Shown here piece after piece: positions 1 through 6,761 of a stretch of DNA of 9,261 bases; within the stretch, counting starts at the first letter, position 1, and every line of letters begins with the position of its first letter. Both the position numbers and the translations under genes were made by a program. Origin of the DNA: Bacteroidales bacterium (GTDB lineage Bacteria; Bacteroidota; Bacteroidia; Bacteroidales; NBLH01). The notes under the pieces are model-generated. The model saw nothing but the letters and a program-made list of their open reading frames with translations. It made no database searches and had not been told where the DNA came from. Where the stretch lies: assembly GCA_027083715.1 (NCBI GenBank), contig JALWNR010000802.1, positions 1 through 9,261 on the forward strand. Direction: 5' to 3'.

Positions 1-68
1 ATTATTTTATACCGATTGCACATTCAATATAGTCCAATAAATTGTACTATTTTCATGTAGCATCGGCA

Positions 69-149
69 TAATACCAATACCCAAATCCTTTTGGTGTAAA
101 TAAACAGGTTGTTGGTATTACATCATGCGGTTCTTCCGCAGTAGCGGAA
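69..149. repeat. Cluster of short inverted repeats upstream of the acyltransferase gene
   Basis: Three small stem-loops can be read directly. TAATACCAA (69-77) pairs with TTGGTATTA (112-120). CCAAA (81-85) pairs with TTTGG (90-94) inside it. TTCCGC (134-139) pairs with GCGGAA (144-149) around the loop AGTA. A competing stem, GCGG (127-130) with CCGC (136-139), excludes the last one. The GC-rich stem stands out in AT-rich DNA about 40 bases before the gene start. No U-run follows, so it is not a classical terminator. It could be a structured leader, the 3' end of an upstream transcript, or chance. No gene could be recognised between 1 and 188. Confidence 0.35.
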
Positions 150-188
150 CAGGCTATGTGGCAATTAAAAATAGTAAAAAATAAACAC

Positions 189-650
189 ATGAAACCAACA
201 ATATATAAAAGTCAAATACGCAATACACAGTTTGGAGAAAACTGTAAAGTAGTAGAACCGGTAAATATTTATGAAGCCGAAGTTGGGAATAACTGCTTTG
301 TAGGTCCATTTGTAGAAATACAAAAAGGCGTAAAAATAGGAAACGATACACGCATACAATCGCATAGTTTTATTTGCGAACTGGTTACTATTGGGAACAA
401 CTGTTTTATTTCGCACGGAGCTATGTTTATTAACGATACTTTTTCCGAAGGTGGTCCGGCAGGCGGAGATGCATCAAAATGGAAAAAAACCGTAATAGGG
501 AATCATGTTTCTATTGGCACCAATGCAACGATTCTTCCGGTAAGCATTTGCGATAATGTGGTAATTGGCGCAGGCTCCGTAGTAACAAAAAACATTACAA
601 AGCCGGGTATTTATGCAGGAAATCCGGCTAAACTCATTAAAAACTTTTAA
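189..650 (+). CDS. Left-handed beta-helix sugar N-acyltransferase (WbpD/WxcM-N/FdtC-like)
   Basis: Predicted hexapeptide-repeat acyltransferase of 153 residues, acting in the cytoplasm. It would transfer an acyl group, probably acetyl from acetyl-CoA, to the amino group of a nucleotide-linked amino sugar for surface polysaccharide. Imperfect I-G-x-x-x-x hexapeptide turns run from about residue 15 to 135 (VKIGND 48-53, VTIGNN 66-71, VVIGAG 124-129). An inserted loop at about 77-100 carries HGAMFINDTF and a Gly-rich stretch, as in WxcM-N/WbpD-type enzymes. The C-terminal GNPAKLI (144-150) is the usual end of this family. An ATG at 156 is in frame, but the 11 extra residues look unlike the family, and 189 follows an A-rich stretch typical of Bacteroidota starts, so 189 is chosen. 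The aminotransferase gene follows after 52 bases on the same strand, and the two enzymes probably act in consecutive steps. The exact sugar cannot be read from sequence. Confidence 0.88.
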   Translation: MKPTIYKSQIRNTQFGENCKVVEPVNIYEAEVGNNCFVGPFVEIQKGVKIGNDTRIQSHSFICELVTIGNNCFISHGAMFINDTFSEGGPAGGDASKWKKTVIGNHVSIGTNATILPVSICDNVVIGAGSVVTKNITKPGIYAGNPAKLIKNF

Positions 651-702
651 ACATCAAACTGTAAACTTTTAAACTTTATAAACATTTAACTTTTTACTCA
701 TC

Positions 703-1803
703 ATGCAAATACCATTTGTAGATTTAAAAACACAATACAATTCATTAAAAAATGAAATAGATACAGCAATACAGTCAGTAATTGATCGTACCGCATTTAT
801 CAAAGGCAGTGAAATAAAAGAATTTGAAACAGCTTATGCTAAAGCATACGGTATTAAACACTGTATTGGTGTTGCAAACGGAACCGATGCCATATACATC
901 GTACTTAAAATGCTGGGCATTGGTACAGACGATGAAGTCATAACCGTAGCAAATTCATGGATTTCTACTGCCGAAACCATTTCGCAAACAGGCGCTAAAC
1001 CCGTTTTTGTGGATATTGATGAGTTTTCAACTATTGATGCAAATAAAATTGAAGAAAAAATTACCTGTAAAACCAAAGCAATCATTCCCGTTCATTTGTA
1101 CGGACAACCGGCTGAGATATTAAAAATTAAACAAATTACCGATAAGCATAATTTATACCTGATTGAAGATTGTGCTCAGGCACATTTTGCCGAATTTGAA
1201 GGTCAAAAGGCAGGAACTTTTGGCGATGCGGCTACATTTAGTTTTTATCCGGGAAAAAATTTGGGAGCTTATGGAGATGCAGGAGCTATTATTACCAATA
1301 GCGATGAGCTGGCAGAAAAATTCAGAATGTTTGCCAATCACGGAGCATTGCAGAAACATCATCACATAATGCCCGGAATTAACAGCAGGTTAGATACCTT
1401 GCAAGCTGCCGTTCTGAAAGTTAAGTTAGCTCACATTCAAAAATGGAACGAAATGCGTGCCGAAAATGCAGCTTATTATGATAAAATTCTCCAAGGAATA
1501 GGCGATATTATTTGTCCGCCAAAGCGCAAAAATGTAAAACATGTTTATCATGTGTATTCTATTCGCACAAAAAAACGAGATGAACTCATGCGGTATTTAA
1601 AAGAAAAGGACATTGGAACAGCCGTACATTACCCTGTTGCACTGCCATTTATGCAGGCTTATGCCGATTTAAACCATACCGAAGCAGATTTTCCGATGGC
1701 AGCACAATATCAGCACGAAATTCTTTCTCTTCCTATGTATCCTGAATTGACAAAAGAAATGATGGATTATGTAGCTGAAACAATCAAGAATTTTTATTCA
1801 TAA
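703..1803 (+). CDS. DegT/DnrJ/EryC1/StrS-family PLP-dependent sugar aminotransferase
   Basis: Cytoplasmic aminotransferase of 366 residues that would convert a keto-sugar nucleotide to an amino-sugar nucleotide, usually with glutamate as donor (WbpE, FdtB/QdtB and PorR belong to this family). Seen: the N-terminal PFVDLK (4-9); NGTDAI (59-64), which helps bind the cofactor phosphate; IEDCAQAH (154-161), with Asp156 expected to contact the PLP pyridine nitrogen; FSFYPGKNLGAYGDAG (179-194), with Lys185 as the expected Schiff-base lysine; NSRLDTLQAA (227-236); and AVHYPVALP (307-315). Length is normal and no key residue is missing. It lies 52 bases after the acyltransferase gene. The gap is built of repeated AAACTTTTAAAC-like words and has no obvious terminator, so cotranscription is likely. 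The product would be the substrate of the acyltransferase. Whether the sugar is a 3-amino-3,6-dideoxyhexose or a 3-aminouronic acid cannot be decided here. Confidence 0.93.
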   Translation: MQIPFVDLKTQYNSLKNEIDTAIQSVIDRTAFIKGSEIKEFETAYAKAYGIKHCIGVANGTDAIYIVLKMLGIGTDDEVITVANSWISTAETISQTGAKPVFVDIDEFSTIDANKIEEKITCKTKAIIPVHLYGQPAEILKIKQITDKHNLYLIEDCAQAHFAEFEGQKAGTFGDAATFSFYPGKNLGAYGDAGAIITNSDELAEKFRMFANHGALQKHHHIMPGINSRLDTLQAAVLKVKLAHIQKWNEMRAENAAYYDKILQGIGDIICPPKRKNVKHVYHVYSIRTKKRDELMRYLKEKDIGTAVHYPVALPFMQAYADLNHTEADFPMAAQYQHEILSLPMYPELTKEMMDYVAETIKNFYS

Positions 1804-1806
1804 TAG

Positions 1807-1859
1807 TAATTTTCTGTTAGAACTTTCTATAAGCAATAGAAAGTTCTAACAGAAAATTA
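1807..1859. terminator. Perfect 24-bp inverted repeat between convergent genes, probable bidirectional terminator
   Basis: Bases 1807-1830 are exactly complementary to 1836-1859, leaving the five-base loop AAGCA (1831-1835). The arm begins TAATTTTCTGTTAG. The repeat starts four bases after the aminotransferase stop codon and ends on the stop codon of the convergent TPR gene (1857-1859). The position suits a bidirectional transcription terminator or an mRNA 3'-end stabilising stem. Unlike a textbook intrinsic terminator, the stem is AT-rich, unusually long and lacks a clear U-run after it on either strand, so the terminator role is inferred from place and structure. Confidence 0.65.
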
Positions 1860-3059
1860 TTTACAATATCTGTAAAGCAATTTATCACATTTATTGCTTC
1901 CGTATTTCTGCGCATGTTTCCATGCAGCACAGGCTTCATTCATTTGTTTTAAATAAAAATGAGCCATTCCTTTTTGATAATAAATTTCAGCATCACGCGG
2001 GTACAAGTCTAGAGCCATTGAGTAATCTTTAATGGCATAACTATAAGTGTGGGTTCCCATATATGCATCGGCACGCAATTTAAAATATTCCGTATTTTCA
2101 GGATATCTTTCAATTAATTTTCCATAGGTACGAATTGCCGACAGATAATCCTTTCCAGCATAAGCAATTGCGGCATATCTTCTCAAAGCCTGTTCATTAT
2201 CAGGATAATAGAGTAAGTATTTTTCAATATCCGACAAGGCTTTTTCGTGTGCTCCCATTGCTGAATATACTTGTGCACGTTGAAAATATACGGATAAATC
2301 CAAACTGTCTTTTTGTAAAGCAAAATCATAATCAATCAAGGCTTTATTGTATTTTTTTAAATAATATTCAATACCTGCTCTTGTTTTAAGATACTGTTCA
2401 TTATCGTCCGACAATGCAACTGCTTTATTAATATAGTTAAATGCATCTTTATAATTTTCATGCGAAGCGGATATTTGAGCTTTCATATAAAGTACTTCGG
2501 GCTGTGCATCATATTTTATAATATAATTATTTAGCAGATTTTCAGCTTGTCCATAATTTCCTGCATTAAAAGCTGATTTTGCATCAAGCAGCATAATTTC
2601 TTTTTTTGAATAATTACTTTTTTCCCATAAAGATTGCCATTCTTGACTATCTGCAATATTACCAAACTCAGGACAAGCAATAATTCTATCCTCAGCTATT
2701 TTGTTTCGTTGTCTTAAATATTTATTTAAATAATTAATAGCATTCGCTTTATCTGTATTACCGGCATAGGCAAGAGCCAGTAATAAATAGAGTTCTGAAT
2801 ATTTTTTAGGAGATAGAACTAATAAATTATTGACTGCCCGACTATAATTCTTTAATTCAATATTAATTTTTGCACTTAAAATAAGTGCATTATTATCTTT
2901 TGTGTTTTCCGTAAGATATTTTTGAATTTCAATAGCGGCTAAATCATAATTTTTATTTTGATATTGAATTTGCGCAAGCAAATAATGGTTCTTTTGTGCA
3001 AATCCAACAAAAGAAACCGTAATTAACAAAACAATTATTAGCTTATATCTTAATTTCAT
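1857..3059 (-). CDS. Exported tetratricopeptide-repeat (TPR) protein
   Basis: Protein of 400 residues with a clear signal peptide: basic MKLRYK, a hydrophobic stretch to about residue 20, then a likely cut after FVGFA. The rest is helical TPR repeats: one or two near 24-85, and a run of about six or seven from 155 to 390. The canonical small/large residue pattern is visible in YFQRAQVYSAMGAHEKALSD (258-277), and in YAIKDYSMALDLYP (341-354). A stretch near 125-146 (CPEFGNIADSQEWQSLW) resembles the aspartate/phenylalanine-plus-tryptophan block that often closes TPR groups in Bacteroidota. It is probably a periplasmic or outer-membrane-associated scaffold; no partner is known. It is downstream of, and parallel to, the T9SS cargo gene, 146 bases away, so it may share that transcript or have its own promoter. 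The stop codon sits inside the inverted repeat at 1807-1859. Function beyond protein binding is unknown. Confidence 0.85.
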   Translation of the reverse strand: MKLRYKLIIVLLITVSFVGFAQKNHYLLAQIQYQNKNYDLAAIEIQKYLTENTKDNNALILSAKINIELKNYSRAVNNLLVLSPKKYSELYLLLALAYAGNTDKANAINYLNKYLRQRNKIAEDRIIACPEFGNIADSQEWQSLWEKSNYSKKEIMLLDAKSAFNAGNYGQAENLLNNYIIKYDAQPEVLYMKAQISASHENYKDAFNYINKAVALSDDNEQYLKTRAGIEYYLKKYNKALIDYDFALQKDSLDLSVYFQRAQVYSAMGAHEKALSDIEKYLLYYPDNEQALRRYAAIAYAGKDYLSAIRTYGKLIERYPENTEYFKLRADAYMGTHTYSYAIKDYSMALDLYPRDAEIYYQKGMAHFYLKQMNEACAAWKHAQKYGSNKCDKLLYRYCK

Positions 3060-3141
3060 TATATTTTATATTTTTATTTGTTATTGTCGGTTAATTCATC
3101 ATTTTTAAAAATACAAATAACACAAAGTTTTTGATGATAAT

Positions 3142-3194
3142 CAACCTACTGGTTGTCAGACAGACTCATAATTTATCATTAACCATTCATAATT
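3142..3194. repeat. Short hairpin and direct repeat in the gap between the TPR and cargo genes
   Basis: The 146-base gap at 3060-3205 holds a five-bp stem CAACC (3142-3146) with GGTTG (3151-3155), and an eight-base direct repeat TCATAATT at 3166-3173 and 3187-3194. On the minus strand these follow the stop codon of the cargo gene. No U-run accompanies the stem, so a terminator is not established. Both signals are short enough to arise by chance. Confidence 0.25.
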
Positions 3195-3205
3195 AAAAAC
3201 CAACT

Positions 3206-5812
3206 CTACTCTCCTTTAGCTTTTGCCGGTTCGGAAAAAACATGTATAAAACCGGTAAAATTACGCACTTCAACCCCAGAAACCCTATACTCCCATACAT
3301 CGCAAACATAATAATATACTCCACTAGACACTTTTTTACCTGTAGTCATATCGCGCCCATCCCAATTAATTTCAGGATCATTTGTTTGATATACCAATAC
3401 GCTCCAACGATTGTAAATTTTTATATCTATTTTTTCGACTAAGAAATTAGAGATAGGCTTAAAAATATCGTTAATACCATCATCATTAGGCGAAAAAGTA
3501 TTTGGCAGCGAATAGTAATCGCAATTATCAGCACATACTTTATTCGTAAATGCACTTTCATTCTGAAACGAATCAACAGCTGTTACTACGTAACAGGCTG
3601 ATAATGGACCATCAGGATAATGCCAAAATGTGGTATCGTTTACATTCTCAATAGTTGTAAGCAATTCCAGAGGTGCATCTATAGTTTTTGCATAATAAAT
3701 ATTGTATTTAATCACATCATCAGCACAATAATTATTCGGATTTGTCCATACCAACTCATTGCGTAAACTGTCGCAATTATTCACAACTGTAAGTTCAGGT
3801 GCGCAAGCAGGAACAGTATCTACCGGAACAGCACAAGCTTCCTGAGAATAATTTATCAAAGGATGCGGAATGGTATCTAAACCATATTGTCCGATAGTTT
3901 TTACTTTATAACAATAAGTACTTCCGTTGTTTAATCCACGTTCTATAAATTTTGGATCACTTACAGTTGTCAAAGAATCAAATTGACCGGTAGTTTCATT
4001 TTTTTTATAAATAACGTATTGATAATTCTCCCAGGGAACATTTTCCTGAATTTCTAACTCAATTTCATTGTCGCGTGCATATAAAACTAAGAAAGGCGAT
4101 GCGGCTTTCTCAGGGATTCCGATAATGTTCCAAGTATCGTTTTGAGAATCGTAATTATATAAGCCCATTTTATAGATCCTTGGTTTTTCAAGTGTATTAT
4201 ACATAGTATCAATATATGTAGTATTATCAATACCGTAAACATAAACAGGATCGGTAAAAGCACTTCCCCATAAATCGTCGGAACGATAAATATTATATCG
4301 ATAGGGTCCGGGATTTGCAATAGAGTCAAAATCAAAAGGTTTTAACCATTTTAAATGAATTGCTCCATTAGTTTGATCAGTAGTTGAAACACTTGTTTCT
4401 AAAATTATCGGAACACCCGAAGTAAGTTCAGCACATACTTCTTTTGAAGCATAACTTTCAGCACCGTCAGGATAATAAGCAACAACCATATAACAATAAA
4501 CATAACCATGCGTTAAACCTTCTCCGTTATTATTATCTAAAAATCCGGTGTTGTCATATCCTTCAACAGTTCCAATATATTGATATCCGGTATAATCAGG
4601 TACCCCTGTTTCGCATTGTGCCGGTTCGAAATTTATTTTTTCATTTTTTCGATATATTTTATATCCAACAACTTCTGAGCATCGACTGGTATCCCATTTA
4701 ACATAAACAGCACTGTTGGTAGGTTCCAAACGAACATTCTCGGGTGCAGGTCCCACTACTGTAATATCGACATTTTCATAATCAAATAAAGACTGGTCGG
4801 GATTATCATCAGTTGCTTTAAAAATAACCATATAGGGTTGTTTACGCACATGTTCGCAAATAGTTTGCCACGAAAAATCACCCTGGACTATACCATAGCC
4901 GGAAACACCTTCATCAAAAACCGCCGGACTATTTGGCAAAGAATAAACACCTCCTGTTGAGCTTAAAGTAATATTTTCTGTAGCCGTATCGCGTGCAGTT
5001 ATGGTAAATTGTAACAAAGAATCCGCATCTACGCAAAATGGACCCGCCGGATCAATAACAGGTGGTTTATTATCTGTTTCCACCACTTCGATTTGCATAT
5101 CACGAATAATACTGCCTATTTTTATACCGTTTCTCCATTCTTCAATTTCCATTGCTACATTATAGATTCCAAGATAAACAGGAGCATCCCAAATTAAATC
5201 ACCGGTAATTGAATCAACTCTGATACTATGACTGGCTTCGGGTAAACGATAATTTTCAATCGGCTGAGCTCCATCTCCCAAACAAACCGATAATTTATAA
5301 GAAAGGCTATCCCCGTCAGGATCATAAGCATTAGGATTGTGTATAAATACTAAACCTTTAGCTGCTTTGTCAATGGGCGGATTTAGCATAATTGGTGTAT
5401 TGTTTTCACCAAGTGTAGGATTTATTTGTAAGATGGTTTTTACTGCAAAACGCACATTTACCGAATTGGGTATATTACGTACCCCTTCATTACGGTTAGG
5501 ATCTTCCATGCTAATCACATAGGTTCCCGGACCGGAATAAGTATGAATAACCACATACTTGTTTCGTTTGTAATCATCAGGTAAATATAGTTCTTCTATA
5601 CGCGGAACAGTTTCAGAAGTTCCATCACCAAAATAAATATCCAACTCAGGTCGGTCTGCAGGGGCTTTGGTATAGGTGTAGGTAATTAAAGTAATCCGGT
5701 ATTTATATAAACCGATTTGCTCATAGGTTATCTCCCCTGCTCTATTATGCGTAGCATAAACATCGGCTGAAAAAGCCAAAAAAAATATAAATATAATGTA
5801 TTTGAGTTTCAT
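3206..5812 (-). CDS. Large secreted protein with Fn3-like repeats and a T9SS type B (gliding-motility) C-terminal domain
   Basis: Protein of 868 residues with a signal peptide (MKLKYIIFIFFLAFSADVYA, cut likely after Ala20). The region after it begins THNRAGEITYEQI, a start often seen in Bacteroidota proteins annotated as gliding-motility-associated. Residues 21-355 look like beta-sandwich modules, including a DPDGDSLSY cadherin/PKD-like motif (164-172). Four fibronectin III-like repeats follow at about 356-465, 466-570, 571-665 and 668-762, each with a YKIYR- or YNIYY-like strand. Residues 768-862 form the type B sorting domain, with LPNTFSPNDDGINDIF (769-784), a KIYNRWS strand, NWDGRD (816-821) and SSGVYYYVCDVW (829-840). 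By family knowledge it is exported by Sec, then by the type IX system, to the surface or medium. No catalytic domain is seen, so an adhesin or surface-layer role is plausible but not shown. It begins 24 bases after the DUF6702 gene, suggesting cotranscription. Both ends look intact. Confidence 0.92.
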   Translation of the reverse strand: MKLKYIIFIFFLAFSADVYATHNRAGEITYEQIGLYKYRITLITYTYTKAPADRPELDIYFGDGTSETVPRIEELYLPDDYKRNKYVVIHTYSGPGTYVISMEDPNRNEGVRNIPNSVNVRFAVKTILQINPTLGENNTPIMLNPPIDKAAKGLVFIHNPNAYDPDGDSLSYKLSVCLGDGAQPIENYRLPEASHSIRVDSITGDLIWDAPVYLGIYNVAMEIEEWRNGIKIGSIIRDMQIEVVETDNKPPVIDPAGPFCVDADSLLQFTITARDTATENITLSSTGGVYSLPNSPAVFDEGVSGYGIVQGDFSWQTICEHVRKQPYMVIFKATDDNPDQSLFDYENVDITVVGPAPENVRLEPTNSAVYVKWDTSRCSEVVGYKIYRKNEKINFEPAQCETGVPDYTGYQYIGTVEGYDNTGFLDNNNGEGLTHGYVYCYMVVAYYPDGAESYASKEVCAELTSGVPIILETSVSTTDQTNGAIHLKWLKPFDFDSIANPGPYRYNIYRSDDLWGSAFTDPVYVYGIDNTTYIDTMYNTLEKPRIYKMGLYNYDSQNDTWNIIGIPEKAASPFLVLYARDNEIELEIQENVPWENYQYVIYKKNETTGQFDSLTTVSDPKFIERGLNNGSTYCYKVKTIGQYGLDTIPHPLINYSQEACAVPVDTVPACAPELTVVNNCDSLRNELVWTNPNNYCADDVIKYNIYYAKTIDAPLELLTTIENVNDTTFWHYPDGPLSACYVVTAVDSFQNESAFTNKVCADNCDYYSLPNTFSPNDDGINDIFKPISNFLVEKIDIKIYNRWSVLVYQTNDPEINWDGRDMTTGKKVSSGVYYYVCDVWEYRVSGVEVRNFTGFIHVFSEPAKAKGE

Positions 5813-5836
5813 TTCTTATTTAATTTTCGATTACAA

Positions 5837-6385
5837 TTAAAACGATACTTTCTCTATCGTTTCACTGTTAGTAAACCTTAATGCCGTTTGATTATCCAAA
5901 TAAGTAAAAATTAACAAATTGGTTTGATCACGATATAAATCAGTCATTAAAGAGTTCCAAATTTCAAAGTTAGCAGATTTTCCGTTATATCTACAATTAT
6001 AATACAACCAAATTGCTTTTTCCCGTACCTCTGAATGTGAAAATTTTAATTTATTATTTGTAATATCCTTATTATCAGCAAAAATCTTAAAGTGTTCATT
6101 AATATACTTTGTAATATACTCTTGATATCCGCTTTTCTTTTTTCCGGCTTGCAATTCCAAGCTCACATGATACTTTTGCTGTAATACTTTATCAAAATCA
6201 TCGACAAAAATCTTGAACAACATCTTAAATTCTTTACTTTGTGCATCATACTCTACATTAGTATAGGACACATGTACCGGATGATATGTTGCTTTTTCCT
6301 TTATTTTACCTTCGGCATGAAAAGAAAAAAGAAAAACTAAAACTGATATTAAGGATAAATTAAAATGCATACAAAAATTCCTCAT
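5837..6385 (-). CDS. Exported DUF6702-family protein
   Basis: Protein of 182 residues with an N-terminal signal sequence (hydrophobic residues about 9-22, cut probably near HAEG at 23-26). The mature part starts with HPVHVSYTNVEY (35-46), followed by FKIFVDDFDKVL (57-68), AIWLYYNC (124-131) and a last beta-rich stretch LLIFTY (157-162). This order matches the uncharacterised DUF6702 family of Bacteroidota periplasmic proteins as I recall it. The conserved His-Pro after the signal and the acidic VDDFD are typical. The gene is divergent from the HupE/UreJ gene. Such pairs recur in this phylum, to my recollection, so a shared process such as metal handling is possible but unproven. The start at 6385 is used; Met6 at 6370 is an alternative. 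Upstream on the minus strand, TTGACA (6442-6447) is followed after 16 bases by TACATT (6420-6425), a weak promoter candidate. Its stop codon abuts the hairpin at 5840-5862. Confidence 0.78.
   Translation of the reverse strand: MRNFCMHFNLSLISVLVFLFSFHAEGKIKEKATYHPVHVSYTNVEYDAQSKEFKMLFKIFVDDFDKVLQQKYHVSLELQAGKKKSGYQEYITKYINEHFKIFADNKDITNNKLKFSHSEVREKAIWLYYNCRYNGKSANFEIWNSLMTDLYRDQTNLLIFTYLDNQTALRFTNSETIEKVSF
5840..5862 (-). terminator. Hairpin at the 3' end of the DUF6702 gene, possible weak terminator or attenuator
   Basis: On the minus strand AAACGATA, a seven-base loop and TATCGTTT form a perfect eight-bp stem directly followed by TAATTG, the T of the stem merging into the stop codon. It lies in the last eight codons of the DUF6702 gene and 28 bases before the start of the cargo gene. 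The AT-rich stem and the lack of a true U-run make full termination unlikely. Partial attenuation or mRNA processing between the two genes fits the position. It could also be chance within coding sequence. Confidence 0.35.
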
Positions 6386-6467
6386 TATTTATCTTAAACA
6401 TTCAAGAAATATGAATTTTAATGTAAAATTATTAAAAATTTTGTCAAAATGTAGTTAATTTGTGTTA

Positions 6468-6646
6468 AACCTTAAATCCGCAAGTATCTTTTACTGCAAA
6501 TCCAAACTGCACACCATTATTGGCAATGCTCGAAAAAACCTACTCACCGTATCAAGTGATACGCCTGCGTTGCTTTTTTCTGTGCTACACCAATACTGAT
6601 GCACATTTTGGATTATCGTTACAAACATACCTGCGGATTTAAGGTT
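6468..6646. repeat. 179-bp imperfect palindrome, probable MITE-like or other mobile repeat
   Basis: The ends are perfect 15-bp inverted repeats, AACCTTAAATCCGCA (6468-6482) and its complement (6632-6646). The pairing carries on inward. Aligned by hand, left arm 6468-6554 and the complement of right arm 6557-6646 agree at about 67 of 90 columns with three one-base gaps. Blocks AATCCAAA, TATTGG and GAAAAAA are shared by the arms, and CGTATCA/TGATACG meets around the two-base centre AG (6555-6556). TTAA stands at both edges (6465-6468 and 6645-6648), which could be a target duplication but is also common in such DNA. The element fills about half of the divergent gap between the DUF6702 and HupE/UreJ genes. 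It encodes no convincing protein. As RNA it would fold into one long hairpin. The palindrome is seen; mobility is inference. Confidence 0.7.
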
Positions 6647-6683
6647 AAATAATGGCTGATTCAGGATTGCAGGGTACAGCTTA

Positions 6684-6733
6684 GTAAAAACATGTTTTAC
6701 AACATCATTATTGTTTACTGCTTTTACGTAAAA
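6684..6733. promoter_or_regulatory. Two palindromic sites upstream of the HupE/UreJ gene, possible operators
   Basis: GTAAAA (6684-6689) and TTTTAC (6695-6700) form an interrupted palindrome around ACATG. A perfect 12-bp palindrome, TTTTACGTAAAA, lies at 6722-6733. Both carry the same TTTTAC/GTAAAA half-site, and the second is centred about 34 bases before the ATG at 6762. This spacing and repetition would suit a dimeric regulator of the membrane-protein gene. A partial -7-like box, GACTTTTG (6739-6746), follows but has no TTTG partner at the usual distance. No regulator gene is nearby and the role is inferred. Confidence 0.3.
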
Positions 6734-6761
6734 ATATTGACTTTTGAAAATAAAAACTACC

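Noticed and set aside
156..188. Upstream in-frame ATG (156) for the acyltransferase
   Set aside because: The extra 11 residues do not look like the family N-terminus, and the ATG at 189 has the usual A-rich upstream context. It remains a minor alternative.
654..702. AAACTTTTAAAC-like words repeated between the two sugar genes
   Set aside because: Simple A/T-rich sequence of this kind is common in Bacteroidota gaps; the copies are too short and irregular to call a functional repeat.
1153..1369. Overlapping open frames on both strands inside the aminotransferase gene
   Set aside because: They overlap the catalytic-lysine region of an intact enzyme and have no features of their own.
6744..6761. 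TTG start six codons upstream for the HupE/UreJ gene
   Set aside because: Relatives start just before the GFDH motif, and an ATG in good context is available at 6762.
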